The translations under genes and the position numbers were made by a program. Positions 43,042-54,388 of a DNA stretch of 64,000 bases are shown piece after piece. How positions within the stretch are numbered: position 1 is the stretch's first letter; the number at the start of each line of letters is the position of its first letter. This stretch comes from Prostheceraeus crozeri (lineage: Eukaryota; Platyhelminthes; Polycladida; Euryleptidae), in NCBI GenBank assembly GCA_907163375.1, contig CAJQUW010004739.1, positions 183,501 to 247,500 on the forward strand. Direction: 5' to 3'. Below the pieces are notes generated by a model. It searched no databases, was not told the origin of the DNA, and worked only from the letters and a program-made list of their open reading frames with translations.

Positions 43042-46000
43042 TAGTTTCTAAGAATCAATAAGAATCTGTTTAAATATTAGGTATAGCCATGCCGTGCTTT
43101 GCAAACCGGCAGATCGCTTTTTCATAATTCCTTTATTAATTCATCGCAGGAAATTACAGTGTCATTAACCCAAAGCAACTAACTCAAGAGATCTGTCGTT
43201 ATGACTTTGAACGTGAAAATTATGAACAATGGCGTTAAAAATAATCTGATTTATGCGATGGGTCACTGTTTGTATACTTCTGTATATTCAAATATTTGTG
43301 GATTTTTCCTCCTCCAGCTACTGTATATGCACATGGTGCTTTGTTGTAGTCTTTATGGAAGTCATCGTTTATGAACAAACTGAGTTTCCATTACCGCTCC
43401 ATTCGCTCTCATTCAAGTAGATATTTGCGCGGCTCGAGAAAGCGCAACCGAAGTCAGCTGACTTTAATTTATCTTCAGCCGATTCAAGAGCTAAGGCAGT
43501 TTAGTCACCTGTGGCTAAACCGGTTTTAGGAGACTGATTTGAGCAGCATGTTTTCTATTCACACGTTCAAGAAGAATCAATTATAATATATTCGCTTCAC
43601 TTCCATTTGACACGAATCAAATAATTGTATTACATCCTCTTGCGGATTTTTATAAGTTGTTGTAATGCAATATTACATAGGTTTATACAATAACCAAAGA
43701 ACCAAAAGTCGAATTCCACTGAATACCTGAACTTCAGAAACAATAAAACGAGTTTCATATGACCTACATCACATGGTATGAAAAGCTTGCGGCACATGAC
43801 AAAGTGTTTTTGAGCTCGATACTTGATTAGTAATCTCTATTTATGTTGTCCAATACATGATGTTAGTCCTCACCTCTATTCATGCAAATGTTTTGGTTAC
43901 GGTGTTCATTAAACATCATTTCGCATATGGCTCCATACACAGAAGTCCAACAGTGGCACTTGTAGACTTTTTGATGAACAGGGAGTAGGCCTTTCCCGAC
44001 CAATCCAGCGATTATTCAATTTTGATATCTGGGGCTCACGTTTTCAAGAGCCCTAAATTGTTGTGTCTGTCCCATCCTATTGATGCATCCGTGTTCGATT
44101 TCGTAGTTGTGTCTTGACTGGAAGTACTTTGTCAAATATCCGTGTATCGCTTTGACATTGACTGCTTCTTCCATTGCTTGTCAACTTATCCAACCGTAAG
44201 GTGGGATGAAACCACAGAACAACAAATTATGAAAGTTGATCACGTCGGTTTCACGTCAATCAAGTGAAAGTTAGGGAGGTTGACATTCCCATTGAGAAAG
44301 AATGTTGTCTCATTACATACACGGATATTAAAGATGAAATATAAGATCCTGTATGTGAAACCTTCAATCACTAAAAGATAAAATTGAAGTCGATCAGGAA
44401 TAACTTCAGGTTTCAAATAACTTACTGTAAAACGGTATGCTCTAAATGTTTGATAACCCTTCCTTGAGTTCTTTACATTCGGGAAACAGAGAAAACCTGA
44501 CTTCTTGTTCAATCAACCATTCTTTGCAAATTGATGAAATTATCTTCGAAAGCTACATGATATTTTGCACTCTTAACATCCGAAAGTCACCGCGCCTTGT
44601 AATCATCCACAGATTTTCTCGGAGCCTTGGAAGCAGTCTCCATAGTCAGTTTTTCCAAAGAACCGATGCTTTTGCTAAAGAATCTTTCTGTCGATGTCAA
44701 AATTCTGACTACGTCTCACCTTCTCACGATCATGTTATCACAGAAGTGGCAACTGAAGTTATCTCCGTCACCTCAGGAAGAGGTCAGATAGCAAAAACTA
44801 TAAAACAGTTAGAAAAGCATGGTTAACGTCCAGCAAAGCAGCCAATGCTCTCCATTCCCTATGATTGATTTTCGCATATTTAATGAAATAAAGCTAGGAC
44901 TTATTCAATGATAACGTCGAGTGTCGTCGGGTGTACTTGAATATAGTTAATTTATCGAACAACTTTGTTCAATACGCAGTAGTATTCACCGTTATATTTA
45001 TAACAAATATCCGCAAGAAGATCGCGAACACCCTGTATATATAGTGTATTTTTTGTGAATTTACATGTATTTGGACATCTCTATTGTCAGGTGTACTGCA
45101 TTGTATATGGAATTATCATCGTTCAATTGAATTTTAGATGATCGTAATATGATAGAAGTTGTTATCCGATTAAATGCAGCACTTTGCCCCATTCAGCACT
45201 AGAAGGCTCCATATGAAAATCATGCAAGAAATGCAATGCTAAAAATATCCACACTAAATAGCCTCATTGTGGTACTATGAATTCATGGTATTTCAAACTC
45301 CAGCCAGTCTTAGTTTTGGAACGCCTGAGTTCGGACGGCGGTCAGCTCTATCATAACCGGACGGCCGATTTTAGCTCTGGCGTTCTTGTAGCGAAATTGT
45401 ATCTTATTTGTTTATTCAGCCTAAACCAGAAGATAATTTGCTTGGTGAAAAGGGATTGAATCGATTTTCAAACTAGCAAGTTTATCGTGAAATTTGAAAA
45501 AGAGGTGACACTTCTTGAAATTCAATGAAATAAATTGCACATTTTAGAGGACATTTATTATACTTTTGCAGATTGCTAAGATTATTTGTTTTAACTGTCA
45601 GGAGTCACGGGTTACAAAACACATCAGGAATACTCATACCATCGATAGTCTGTCTACTATTGTCTACTCCTATGACTAATCATGTCAAAATAATAGAGGT
45701 AATATTTTGACAAGTATCTTTTGCTTACTTTTGCTTGTATTGATACGAGTAAATGCACTCTATAGCAAAATTAATGTTATATTGAATTTCTTGTTGGCAC
45801 CACAATACCTACATATTTTACACCACGGTTGAATACTTTGCAGCGGTAGAATATTCAAGTCCTCTGAACAAGAGTGCAGCAAGAAAGAAAAGTCAAAGGT
45901 TGTGGACCGACCCCAGAAATTGTAAATAAAAATGCATTTATTAAAGTTATTCTGAAAATGCATTAATTCAATCAATGTGGAACTTGATATTCTTTCTGCG

Positions 46001-46620
46001 TACTGAGAGAAGAAATATCCGGTGCAACATGAAACAGAGGTCAGCCAAACGTCATTCAAATAAGAATCTGAATGATTTCAATTAATGTGACTATCCGCAG
46101 AGCCGAGTGAGCGCTGGAAAGAGCTACACGCTAGTGCCAGCAACAGTTGTGATCGAGGGCAGCTATACATCAAACTGAAAGGCCGTAGGTTGGGCACTGC
46201 TGCTCTACACCTTTTAAAACATAACTATATTATCTTGAAGATGCACGACGTTAAGTGACTGCATTTTTGAATTTCTGTCCATCTCATGCAATTACTCTAA
46301 AATTGCCACTTTTTTCAAACGAAATATACATTTATTGTTGATATGATAGGTTGGAAAATGAAACAGTAGTTAAAATGTTGGCCAGAAGAAGTACTTTGAG
46401 AATAGCATTTGCATTTATCAATAGTACACGATTCCTTGGAGCGCGACAAATCATCAAACTTGATATTGCATCGTCCAATTTATTTGTGAACAAACGCGCA
46501 ATAATGACATTATTTAGATGATTGTAGGCGTTAGCTTATCAGTCATTCACGTGTTAACATTAGTGGAGCATAGATGTTGAATATATTATTATTCAAAGTC
46601 AATCAATATGTCAACTCAAT
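43042..46620. other. Long intergenic stretch, no gene recognised
   Basis: The frames at 44240-44512 (minus), 44446-44826 (plus, 126 codons) and 45760-46059 (minus, 99 codons) lack recognisable domains. The second is Ser/His-rich and could hide an exon, but no splice pair supports it. A short TATATATAG tract lies near 45037. Confidence 0.45.
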
Positions 46621-46639
46621 CAGGGACTACTAAGATATC
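46621..46639 (+). repeat. Left arm of a small palindrome split by the LTR element
   Basis: CAGGGACTACTAAGATATC directly precedes the 5' LTR, and its inverted partner GATATCTTCTTAATAGTCCCTG follows the 3' LTR at about 50392-50413. The pair probably belonged to one short hairpin element before the insertion. Confidence 0.7.
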
Positions 46640-46772
46640 TGTAGTGACATGCATGCCATTGTTCTTTGTCCATTGTGACATGATCAGTGTTTATCCGTGC
46701 GCTGCGGTAAATGGCATGCTTGCTTCACAATAAAGACTTCGTTGGAATAAAGCGGTTGTTCTGATCGTAACA
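46640..46772 (+). repeat. 5' LTR
   Basis: 133 bp, identical by eye to 50248-50380. It contains CAATAAAGACTTCG, a likely polyadenylation signal region. Shared sequence may run a few bases further. Confidence 0.93.
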
Positions 46773-46791
46773 ATATCTGGCGTCGCGAATC

Positions 46792-47400
46792 ATGCTAACT
46801 GTTGATGGCTCCTACATTATATGGAGAAGTAAATTGGATGGTGAAATTGCAAATTTGATTTTAACGAAGAAATTAAATGACAGCGACAAAGACAGTTACT
46901 TGCTTAATTTGTTACCTTCTAAAGTATCAGATGACATCTTGTCGGAATGCTCTAAACTGGGTGTTGGAACTACAACAGCTAAGACATTGCTGTCTGAAAT
47001 TGAAAAAGTTTGGAAACGAAAGCAGAACGTCTCTTTACAAACCTTGATTCAAAATCCAATTACAACTAGAGATGATGTCGAACGGATGGTGCTTACGATG
47101 AGAAAGCTTTTAATGTTGGGATTTACAGTTGAAGCAGTTATTACAACATGTATTGAGGCTATACCAGATTTGGTAATTCGCAATCAATTGTTGTTATCTG
47201 CCAATACGTCTGATTTGGATGGTTTGATAGAGAATTTGCGCAAAGTACTGTGGTATCAAGCGGAAACTTCTGCTGCAGTAATTTCTAATTGTAAAGAATG
47301 CAATAAGCGCCATTCTGGCAAATGCTGGACATTATTGAAATGCTTTCGCTGCAAACATGGTCATATACAAAGATTTTGTCATAACAAACATTTAAACTAG
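46792..47400 (+). CDS. Ty3/Gypsy gag-like protein (fossil element part)
   Basis: About 200 codons begin just after the presumed primer-binding site. The N-terminal half resembles the capsid-like region of Ty3/Gypsy gag (YIIWRSKLDGEIANLIL, then LLNLLPSKVSDDILSECSK). The C-terminal end carries a zinc-knuckle-like Cys/His cluster (CFRCKHGHIQRFC). Its place between 5' LTR and pol supports the call. It is treated here only as part of a transposon copy. Confidence 0.82.
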   Translation: MLTVDGSYIIWRSKLDGEIANLILTKKLNDSDKDSYLLNLLPSKVSDDILSECSKLGVGTTTAKTLLSEIEKVWKRKQNVSLQTLIQNPITTRDDVERMVLTMRKLLMLGFTVEAVITTCIEAIPDLVIRNQLLLSANTSDLDGLIENLRKVLWYQAETSAAVISNCKECNKRHSGKCWTLLKCFRCKHGHIQRFCHNKHLN

Positions 47401-47561
47401 TGTGCGGTAGTGCAGTAGTGGACAAGAATGAATATTATTGTTGCAATGTTCACATTAATGGTACAAATATGACTGCGATTTTGGACACTGGTAGTGACAT
47501 TAATTTCATCCGACGGGACATGATTTATATGTTGCATCTTAAGGAGACTCCTTAACGAAGA

Positions 47562-50078
47562 ATGTTTTTTATGGCTAATGGTCGAAATCACCGATCGGAT
47601 GGTTACGTAATGATAAATATATTTGGTAAGCAGACATTATTTTTTGTTTTTGATAACAGTCCACACAAATTAGTGTTTAGTTGGCCATTAATTCGTCGGC
47701 ATGGTTTACTTCTATCAGTGAATTCTATTCAAACGAATGATGACTTAATTAGTCAATTCAAAATTAACCAAAAATTGCCTGAAAAACAAAGAAAGCAATT
47801 ATTGGAGCTTTTGTGCAAATTTCCTGAAACTTTTTCAAGAAATCAATTTGATTTCGAGTATAATACCCGTTTCAAGCATGAAATTGCTACAGGAAATTCT
47901 CCACCTTTTCGTTGTAGGGATTATCCCTTACCTCGTGGTTTAAAGAAGGACGCTAAATCAGTAGTTCAGCAAATGCTAAGTAATGGTATCATAAGAGAAA
48001 GTTCATCATCTTGGCGCAATCCCATTTTCTTCATAAAAAAGAAAGATGGTCGCCTACAGTTGGTTGTGGATTTCCGACGGCTTAATCAGATATCATCTGA
48101 TGATTGTTTCCCAATGCCCGTTATTGACGAGTGCATCGCCGAGCTTGGTGGCTGTAAGTACTTTACGACTCTTGACCTTACATCCGCTTATTATCAAGTT
48201 GAGCTGAAGGAAGACTCTAAGCAGAAAACTGCTTTCGCCGTTGACAACTGCTTATACGAATTCAATCGAATGCCATACGGATTAAAGAACGCTCCAGCAT
48301 TGTTTCAGAGGATGATGCAAGTTGTTTTAAAGAACATCGGTATTTTGCCATATATTGATGATATAATTATAGCGAATAAAAATTTTGACGAGCATCTGAA
48401 ATCGATTAGAAATGTTTTATCTCGTTTGAGTGAATTTGGTTTAATGGTCAAACCTGGAAAGTGCTCGTTTGCTTTTGATCGGGTTACTTACCTTGGATTT
48501 GTTATTTCAGAGCATGGTGTTGAGCCTGATCCTGAGAAAATTTCAAAATTGCAAATGATTGGTGTTCCAAAATCATCAAAAGATGTTGACCGCTATTGTG
48601 GTTTTGTGAATTTTCTGTCAAGATTTGTTCCAAAGTTGGCGGAATTATTGAAGCCCATTTACGTGACTAAGTCTGGCGGATCTAAATGGACTGATGAAGC
48701 ACAACATTCGTTTGCGAAAATCAAAACTCTATTATCTGAAAAAACATTGCTCCAGCTCCCTGATTTCAGTAAAGAATTCGTTATTGAATCTGATGCTAGT
48801 TCTACAGCTTTAGGCGCAGTTTTAATGCAAAATAATCTGCCCCTTATGTATGCCAGTCGAAGCCTATCGAAATCAGAGATGAATTATTCTGTAACTGACA
48901 AAGAATTTTTGTCGGTAGTCTGGGCATTGAAGAAATTCAGGCAATACGTTTATGGGCAGAAGTTTGTGATACGAGTCGACCACCAAGCGCTAATACATCT
49001 TGTGCGGAAACCCCCAGCATGCTCTCGCCATGCACGATGCATTCATTATCTGGAGGATTATGATTTTGAAATCGAATATTTGAAAGGTTGCGATAATATC
49101 CTCGCCGATACCATGTCAAGATCAGTTTCTGACAACTGCAATTCATGTCCAGTTGCAAAAACAGTATCAACAACATCATTTAGAATGACTGTTCCAGATG
49201 AAGAAATAGAGGATTTCATTCATCAACATCATGCTTTCGGCCATTATGGAATAACAAGAACCAGGTATTCTATTCTTAGCTCTGGTTTATGGTTCCCAAA
49301 TATGAGGCAAAAAATTCGCTCAGTTATTAGTAACTGTTCATCTTGTTTGCGATTCAAATCATATACTTACTCCACAAAGAAAGGACATATTATTTCAGAT
49401 AATTTGAAGACTTTTGATCTTGTTTGTACTGACATTGTTGGGCCATTGAAGTTATCGAAGGGAAACTACAAATATATACTTACCATGATGGATGTAGCTT
49501 CCAGATATGCTCAAGCTTTTTCCATGATTGACATATGCTCTGAAAAGGTATGCAGAACCATAGAGAACAATTGGATATATAAGTTTGGAGTACCGCGTGC
49601 ATTGCTAAGCGATAATGGACCTCAATTCACATCGACTATCTTCAGAGACTTTGCCAACAAACATGGTTTTTTCGTTAAACATTCGACGATATATTATCCA
49701 CAAGGCAACTCTGTTATCGAACGTTTCCACCGAGAACTCAAGGATACTATATCATGCATGGGTGGAGATTGGAAGGAAAATTTACAGAAAGTAGTAGCCA
49801 CTCACAATGCAGCGTATTGCACAACAACACAATCAACCCCTTTTGAGTTAGTTTTTGGTCGAAAATTCAAATGTGACTTTACAAGCTCAAATGAAGATAA
49901 ACATGCAAACATCACCTCGAAATGTCCAAAGTTCGTGTGTTTAAAAATTGCTGTCAGAAGACCTTTGTCTCCTCGATTTACAGAACCTATTGATGTCAAA
50001 CGTCGTCTTTCGGAACAGGTTGTTGAGACCGCAGATGGACGGTTCCTTAACTTAAACTTATGTAAAGTAATGTGGTGA
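47562..50078 (+). CDS. Ty3/Gypsy pol: RT, RNase H, integrase (fossil element part)
   Basis: This is an 838-codon frame. RT spans about 125-335 (NPIFFIKKKDGRLQLVVDFR, FTTLDLTSAYYQVEL, YIDD at 264-267). RNase H spans about 400-520, with IESDASSTALGAVLMQ and the NYSVTDKEFL block. Integrase spans about 560-800, with an H-H-C-C zinc module (HHAFGHYG to CSSCLRF) and a DDE core (TDIVGPLK, LLSDNGPQFTS, NSVIERFHREL). A DTGSD protease motif lies just upstream near 47487-47501. The order RT-RNase H-IN marks Ty3/Gypsy rather than Copia. Confidence 0.93.
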   Translation: MFFMANGRNHRSDGYVMINIFGKQTLFFVFDNSPHKLVFSWPLIRRHGLLLSVNSIQTNDDLISQFKINQKLPEKQRKQLLELLCKFPETFSRNQFDFEYNTRFKHEIATGNSPPFRCRDYPLPRGLKKDAKSVVQQMLSNGIIRESSSSWRNPIFFIKKKDGRLQLVVDFRRLNQISSDDCFPMPVIDECIAELGGCKYFTTLDLTSAYYQVELKEDSKQKTAFAVDNCLYEFNRMPYGLKNAPALFQRMMQVVLKNIGILPYIDDIIIANKNFDEHLKSIRNVLSRLSEFGLMVKPGKCSFAFDRVTYLGFVISEHGVEPDPEKISKLQMIGVPKSSKDVDRYCGFVNFLSRFVPKLAELLKPIYVTKSGGSKWTDEAQHSFAKIKTLLSEKTLLQLPDFSKEFVIESDASSTALGAVLMQNNLPLMYASRSLSKSEMNYSVTDKEFLSVVWALKKFRQYVYGQKFVIRVDHQALIHLVRKPPACSRHARCIHYLEDYDFEIEYLKGCDNILADTMSRSVSDNCNSCPVAKTVSTTSFRMTVPDEEIEDFIHQHHAFGHYGITRTRYSILSSGLWFPNMRQKIRSVISNCSSCLRFKSYTYSTKKGHIISDNLKTFDLVCTDIVGPLKLSKGNYKYILTMMDVASRYAQAFSMIDICSEKVCRTIENNWIYKFGVPRALLSDNGPQFTSTIFRDFANKHGFFVKHSTIYYPQGNSVIERFHRELKDTISCMGGDWKENLQKVVATHNAAYCTTTQSTPFELVFGRKFKCDFTSSNEDKHANITSKCPKFVCLKIAVRRPLSPRFTEPIDVKRRLSEQVVETADGRFLNLNLCKVMW

Positions 50079-50247
50079 GCAAAATTAATATTTATCTGTC
50101 ATGTTCAAAATTTGCACTATTGCACTACCAGTCATGCACACTAGATTTTATCGTTGACTAATTTGAAGTATTGACAAAATGTGTTAATATGTATATATCT
50201 TTATGACATACAAAAAGTGTATATTTATCTTTTTTGGAGGGGGATAA

Positions 50248-50380
50248 TGTAGTGACATGCATGCCATTGTTCTTTGTCCATTGTGACATGATCAGTGTTT
50301 ATCCGTGCGCTGCGGTAAATGGCATGCTTGCTTCACAATAAAGACTTCGTTGGAATAAAGCGGTTGTTCTGATCGTAACA
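50248..50380 (+). repeat. 3' LTR
   Basis: 133 bp, identical by eye to the 5' LTR. It is preceded by the polypurine tract. Confidence 0.93.
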
Positions 50381-50455
50381 ATATTTATATAGATATCTTC
50401 TTAATAGTCCCTGCTCAAACGCACACATTATTCTCACTATAGTAATAATAAATGT

Positions 50456-50513
50456 CTAGAACGGACATGGACGTTGAAAACAATAGTTCGTCGTGGACTT
50501 GCGCTTTCATGAC
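50456..50513 (+). repeat. Dispersed repeat, partner at 56875-56930
   Basis: Both copies share CGGACATGG-C-T-GAAAACA and CGTCGTGG-C-TGCGCT-TCATG in the same order, direct orientation. Similarity may extend weakly downstream. Class unknown. Confidence 0.72.
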
Positions 50514-51099
50514 AACAGTACCAAAACAATGGTGGCTTCCAGTGACGGATAATGGGAAGATACCAGCAGCTTATCAGTGTACTACTTTTTAAATATTCAT
50601 GTTTATCATAATTTCTCTTTAAATGGACTTCTCTTCGCTTAAAGGTATGACCTTTCGCAACTTAAATGTTCGCAACTCGACCACGGAATCAAACAAGACA
50701 TTTACAATCCGCTACAAACCTAACAAATAATCAATATAATTTTCCATGAAACAATTAATGCAATTTTCTATGGAATAATTAATGCGCATACCACATTAAG
50801 TAGAAAATTATTATAATTTCATTGAATATCTCATTGAAATTTTCTCATAGCTTTGCGGTTTTTCTAATCTATCGAATTAGTTGATGCAGCGTTTACCCCT
50901 AGAGGAGAATGCAATTAAATCTGACTGATGGCTTTTCCTGAAGAATACATATTGATTAAATAGATCGATTCGAACCTGCGATGAAGCTTTTACATAGCTC
51001 TAAGATTACCCGGATTCATCTAATATGACAATTTTCACGTCAAGCGAGTATAAGCATAATATCATGAATGGCTTTAATCGATTTTTTTCGGATTTAATC

Positions 51100-51255
51100 T
51101 GGTCGGGTCGGGTCGGATAACGTTCTGGTATTTTATTACCGGGCTCGGGTACAATTTCTGGACTCAACCCGACCTCGGGTTAGGGTCGGGTTCGGGTCGG
51201 GTACGCGTTGGCCTTCAGTCCGAGTCGGGTTTCAAAATTCATGGAACCCGACCCG
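51100..51255. repeat. (GGGTC)n-like GC-rich island
   Basis: Imperfect repeats of TCGGG/CCCGA words in both orientations (GGTCGGGTCGGGTCGG, AACCCGACCTCGGGTTAGGG, GGAACCCGACCCGACGC) can fold on themselves. Similar to the islands at 10545-10620 and 25500-25635. Confidence 0.75.
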
Positions 51256-51350
51256 ACGCTCATATTTAATTCAAAGCATCTATCTGACGATGAAGCTTGT
51301 TCTCTAAGTCAAGCATTGTTTTCATTGGTTCACGAAGCATATTTTGGTGG

Positions 51351-52716
51351 AGGGTAAATCCAATTTATTCCACAACATTTCTGTCTTTTCAACTTTGGGT
51401 CTCAGATTTCCGCGAAAATTTGCATATATACTCATTTTTTTACGCTGAACACGAAAATCTTAGCGGCGACCACACCAAATAAAAACTTTCCATAGAAATC
51501 TAGCACTTTTAAAAAGTCATTTTTTCTACATCTCGGTCAGAGGACAAATTGATGTCGGTCAGATAGATGTCGAATAGGAAACTCTTCGGCTTCTGCATTT
51601 GGGTTGTTGATGAAACTGGGAACTTAGGATGAATGCTTGCATGCGGAAAGCGAAGTGACCAAAATGTAACGTGTTACATATAATGTCCGTTGACCGTCAC
51701 CCACCTTGTCCTCTGACCGAGATTTTTAAGGTCTCGGTCAGACGACAAATTGATGTCGAACAGGAAACTCTTCGGTTTCAGCATTTGGGTTCATGAGACT
51801 GCGGGAACTTAGGACGAATACTTGAACGCGTAAAACGAAGTGATCTAAATGCAATTGCATACATTATCATGTCTTTAGACCGAGACCCTTGTACTCTGAC
51901 CGAGATCTTCAATTTCAATGTTGTCCTCTGACCGAGATTTTTTAGGGTCTCGGTCAGAGGACATTTTCGCGGTTTTTGGAGATTTTGAGAGGGTTAATTG
52001 ATATAAATAAAAAATTTCTTTTGCATAGATGTTAAGAGCATGGATCCCTCCTATGTTGTGAAATTTCATCGATTCCTGACAAAATTTCTGGTTTCAGCAT
52101 CCATATGAAATTTTTGGGAATATTCGAATTCTCTGGTCGAAAAAACGGATAAAAATATTTTTAAATCAATATTGCTCACTTGTAACGGCATCAAACTGAA
52201 TTTTCTTTACGGATTTATAAACTAGCACACTAGAGGATTCGTTTGGTGCAAAACGTTTAATGGAAGAATCAATATTCTTCGAGAAAAGGTACCTCGGTCA
52301 GAGGACAGAAAACGTCTCGGTCAGAGGACATTTTTTTCATTGGACAATGGAAACCCAGTAAAAATTCAATGATTAATATTGATTATAACATTTAAAATTA
52401 GACTGTCTTAAAGAGCTGATCTTCTTTTTTCAGATGATATAAATATTAGTGGGTGTATTTGAATGTAGCTGATCGAAAATCCGTGTTGAAGTGAGAGTAC
52501 TGCAACTTTGGACATGCCTTTTTGGTCTTTTTTCGGCAAAAACCGGCAACTAGTGAAGAAGGTCTTGACTTTGTGACTTTTTAAAAACCATGCCATAATA
52601 GATGAGATCTTTACGGTTCGATTAAAAAAAACTATTGAAATCGGTTCAGAAATATGGATTTTAAAAATCAAAGACACATTTTCGTCAAATGTTGTGGAAT
52701 AAATCGGATTTACCCT
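51351..52716. mobile_element. Unclassified 30-bp-TIR element with internal motif array
   Basis: The ends are inverted repeats of 30 bp with one mismatch (51351-51380, beginning AGGGTAAATCCAATTTATTCC, and 52687-52716). Inside are at least eight copies of TCTCGGTCAGAGGACA or its complement, plus an imperfect tandem duplication of about 200 bp (51531-51722 and 51732-51937). No recognisable transposase and no clear target duplication. It is a non-autonomous DNA element of unknown superfamily. Confidence 0.72.
51531..52330. repeat. Array of 16-bp TCTCGGTCAGAGGACA motifs, both strands
   Basis: Plus copies lie at 51531, 51732 (one change), 51948, 52292 (one change) and 52315. Complement copies lie at 51707, about 51890 (changed) and 51922. 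The pair 51922-51963 forms a hairpin with 16-bp arms and a 10-nt spacer. The copies are far better conserved than the sequence between them. Confidence 0.88.
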
Positions 52717-53076
52717 GGAGCTGTTCAATCGATTCTGAAATCAAGAGTTTCATCATATTTTCTGTCATTCCACAACACCAATGGTCTTCTCTTCGAGTTG
52801 ACGAGTTGATGGCGTCTCTCAGAGCTTCACATATCCTTTCTTGCTGAGCTTGCTAAGGTCACGGTCAGACAGATTCTTCGCCTCGTCGAATGCGAAGAGG
52901 AATATTGAATCTTTTGACATTTTACATATAGCTTCAGATCTTATTTAAAACGTGCAAAAAATAAGTTAGTTGACAGAATCGACCACACTAGCTTTTGATA
53001 CCAAGTCGGCCACTGCACCACAAAGTCACTCTAGCTTGCTTCCGGCAAGAACCACGTGAAATGAATTAGTTCGGGA

Positions 53077-54385
53077 TATGACTTCGGTCTGACCTTGAAA
53101 TGGATTATTGACGATTGTCGATTTTACCGCGCCGACAAATAGTTTTGCCGTGCAACGAGATCACAGCTCACCACTAATAACACGTGGGAATAATATACGA
53201 TGGGATAGAACCCAAACGATGCGACGAATCAATGATGTGACAGAAGAAAAAATGAGCGCGTTAGGATTCTGATGATATAAATAATTCTACAATTTGAATG
53301 TGCTATCACTTACGAAAAGCGAGAACAAGTTCAAGAGCTGCTGCCAAAACCGACCGCACAGTAGCATCGTGTGAAATGTACCGTAATCGTGTGAATACCC
53401 GGTAGCAATAGATTAAGGCTCAAAACTTTAAATGGTATAAACTAGCTCAATAGGTGTAGGTCACGGAAAAGCAATATGGCAATGCTGCTATTCAATTTGC
53501 TTTCTGTCAAGTCAACTTGAATGGAAGAGGAAAGAAGGCAGGCACAACAGAAAAGAGATCCACTGTAACGCGTCTCATATTCGCATACATGAAGATTGAA
53601 GGCACTTTTGGGAATAAACGATTGTAACTAATGAGATGAATTAAATGTAAACCTTACTCTCGAAGTTCTTTGTAGGTTACAGCAACATACCTATTGCTTG
53701 TAAAACCAAAATAATAGAAATTAATTACAGAAGGTGGCGTTCTATTAGAAGTGTAGCGGTAACTTAGTCCAACACAACAGCGACATTTCTATCATGTATT
53801 TGTCGCAAAAACAGAATCCCAATTGTTTCACCTCTGGTTCGTATCGCATGAAGGCAATTTATTTTGCACGTGCATACATTTGGAGGGAATAGACAAATAA
53901 GTCTTGACACTGTCAGTTACAACAAAGCCTGATTATCTTAATTGGAAAGTGCAAGGTACAAGCGGGGAGAAGTGACATCGAGATATGTAAAGATAATTTC
54001 GACAATTCCGATTTATGGGTTTTTGAAGCAAAATGTATCGATATATATATAAATAGTGTATGAGTAGAGAGATTTTAAAATGACATTTCACACGATGCTA
54101 CTGTGCGGTCGGTTTTGGCAGCAGCTCTTGAACTTGTTCTCGCTTTTCGTAAGTGATAGCACATTCAAATTGTAGAATTATTTATATCATCAGAATCCTA
54201 ACGCGCTCATTTTTTCTTCTGTCACATCATTGATTCGTCGCATCGTTTGGGTTCTATCCCATCGTATATTATTCCCACGTGTTATTAGTGGTGAGCTGTG
54301 ATCTCGTTGAACGGCAAAACTATTTGTCGGCGCGGTAAAATCGACAATCGTCAATAATCCATTTCAAGGTCAGACCGAAGTCATA
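53077..54385. mobile_element. Long-arm inverted-repeat element (303-bp arms)
   Basis: Arms 53077-53379 and 54083-54385 are reverse complements over 303 bp with about one mismatch seen (in GTTTTGCCGTGCAACG against GTTTTGCCGTTCAACG). The loop of about 703 bp carries the first copy of a direct repeat whose second copy lies outside the right arm. No transposase or open frame was recognised. It may be a foldback transposon or the product of a local inverted duplication. Confidence 0.9.
53418..53725 (+). repeat. Direct repeat B, copy 1 (inside the loop)
   Basis: About 308 bp starting GCTCAAAACTTTAAATGG, matched with few differences by 54389-54697. Noncoding as far as I can see. Confidence 0.92.
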
Positions 54386-54388
54386 GCA

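Larger units (their letters stand above)
46640..50380 (+). mobile_element. Ty3/Gypsy LTR retrotransposon, young and near-whole
   Basis: The element has 133-bp LTRs that begin TGTAGTGACATG and end near GTAACA; the two copies look identical by eye, which implies a recent insertion. A possible 5-bp target duplication is ATATC/ATATT. A primer-binding-site candidate (TGGCGTCGCGAA) follows the 5' LTR, and a purine-rich tract (GGAGGGGGATAA) precedes the 3' LTR. Internal parts are gag, a protease segment, then RT, RNase H and integrase. No envelope frame was seen. It looks nearly whole, with at most a few breaks; the gag and pol frames differ, as in many family members that shift frame between them. 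Confidence 0.93.
50385..51350. other. Flank with a dispersed repeat and a GC-rich island
   Basis: Holds the repeat at 50456-50513 and the CGGGT island at 51100-51255. No coding sequence recognised. Confidence 0.45.

Noticed and set aside
44446-44826. 126-codon plus-strand frame
   Set aside because: Long for chance but Ser/His-rich with no recognisable domain and no neighbouring exon or promoter sign.
45760-46059. 99-codon minus-strand frame
   Set aside because: It briefly suggested a transposon protein but no catalytic motif could be named.
51297-52728. Frames sharing VNPIYSTTF at both ends of the TIR element
   Set aside because: The shared peptide is just the translated inverted repeat, not a conserved protein motif.
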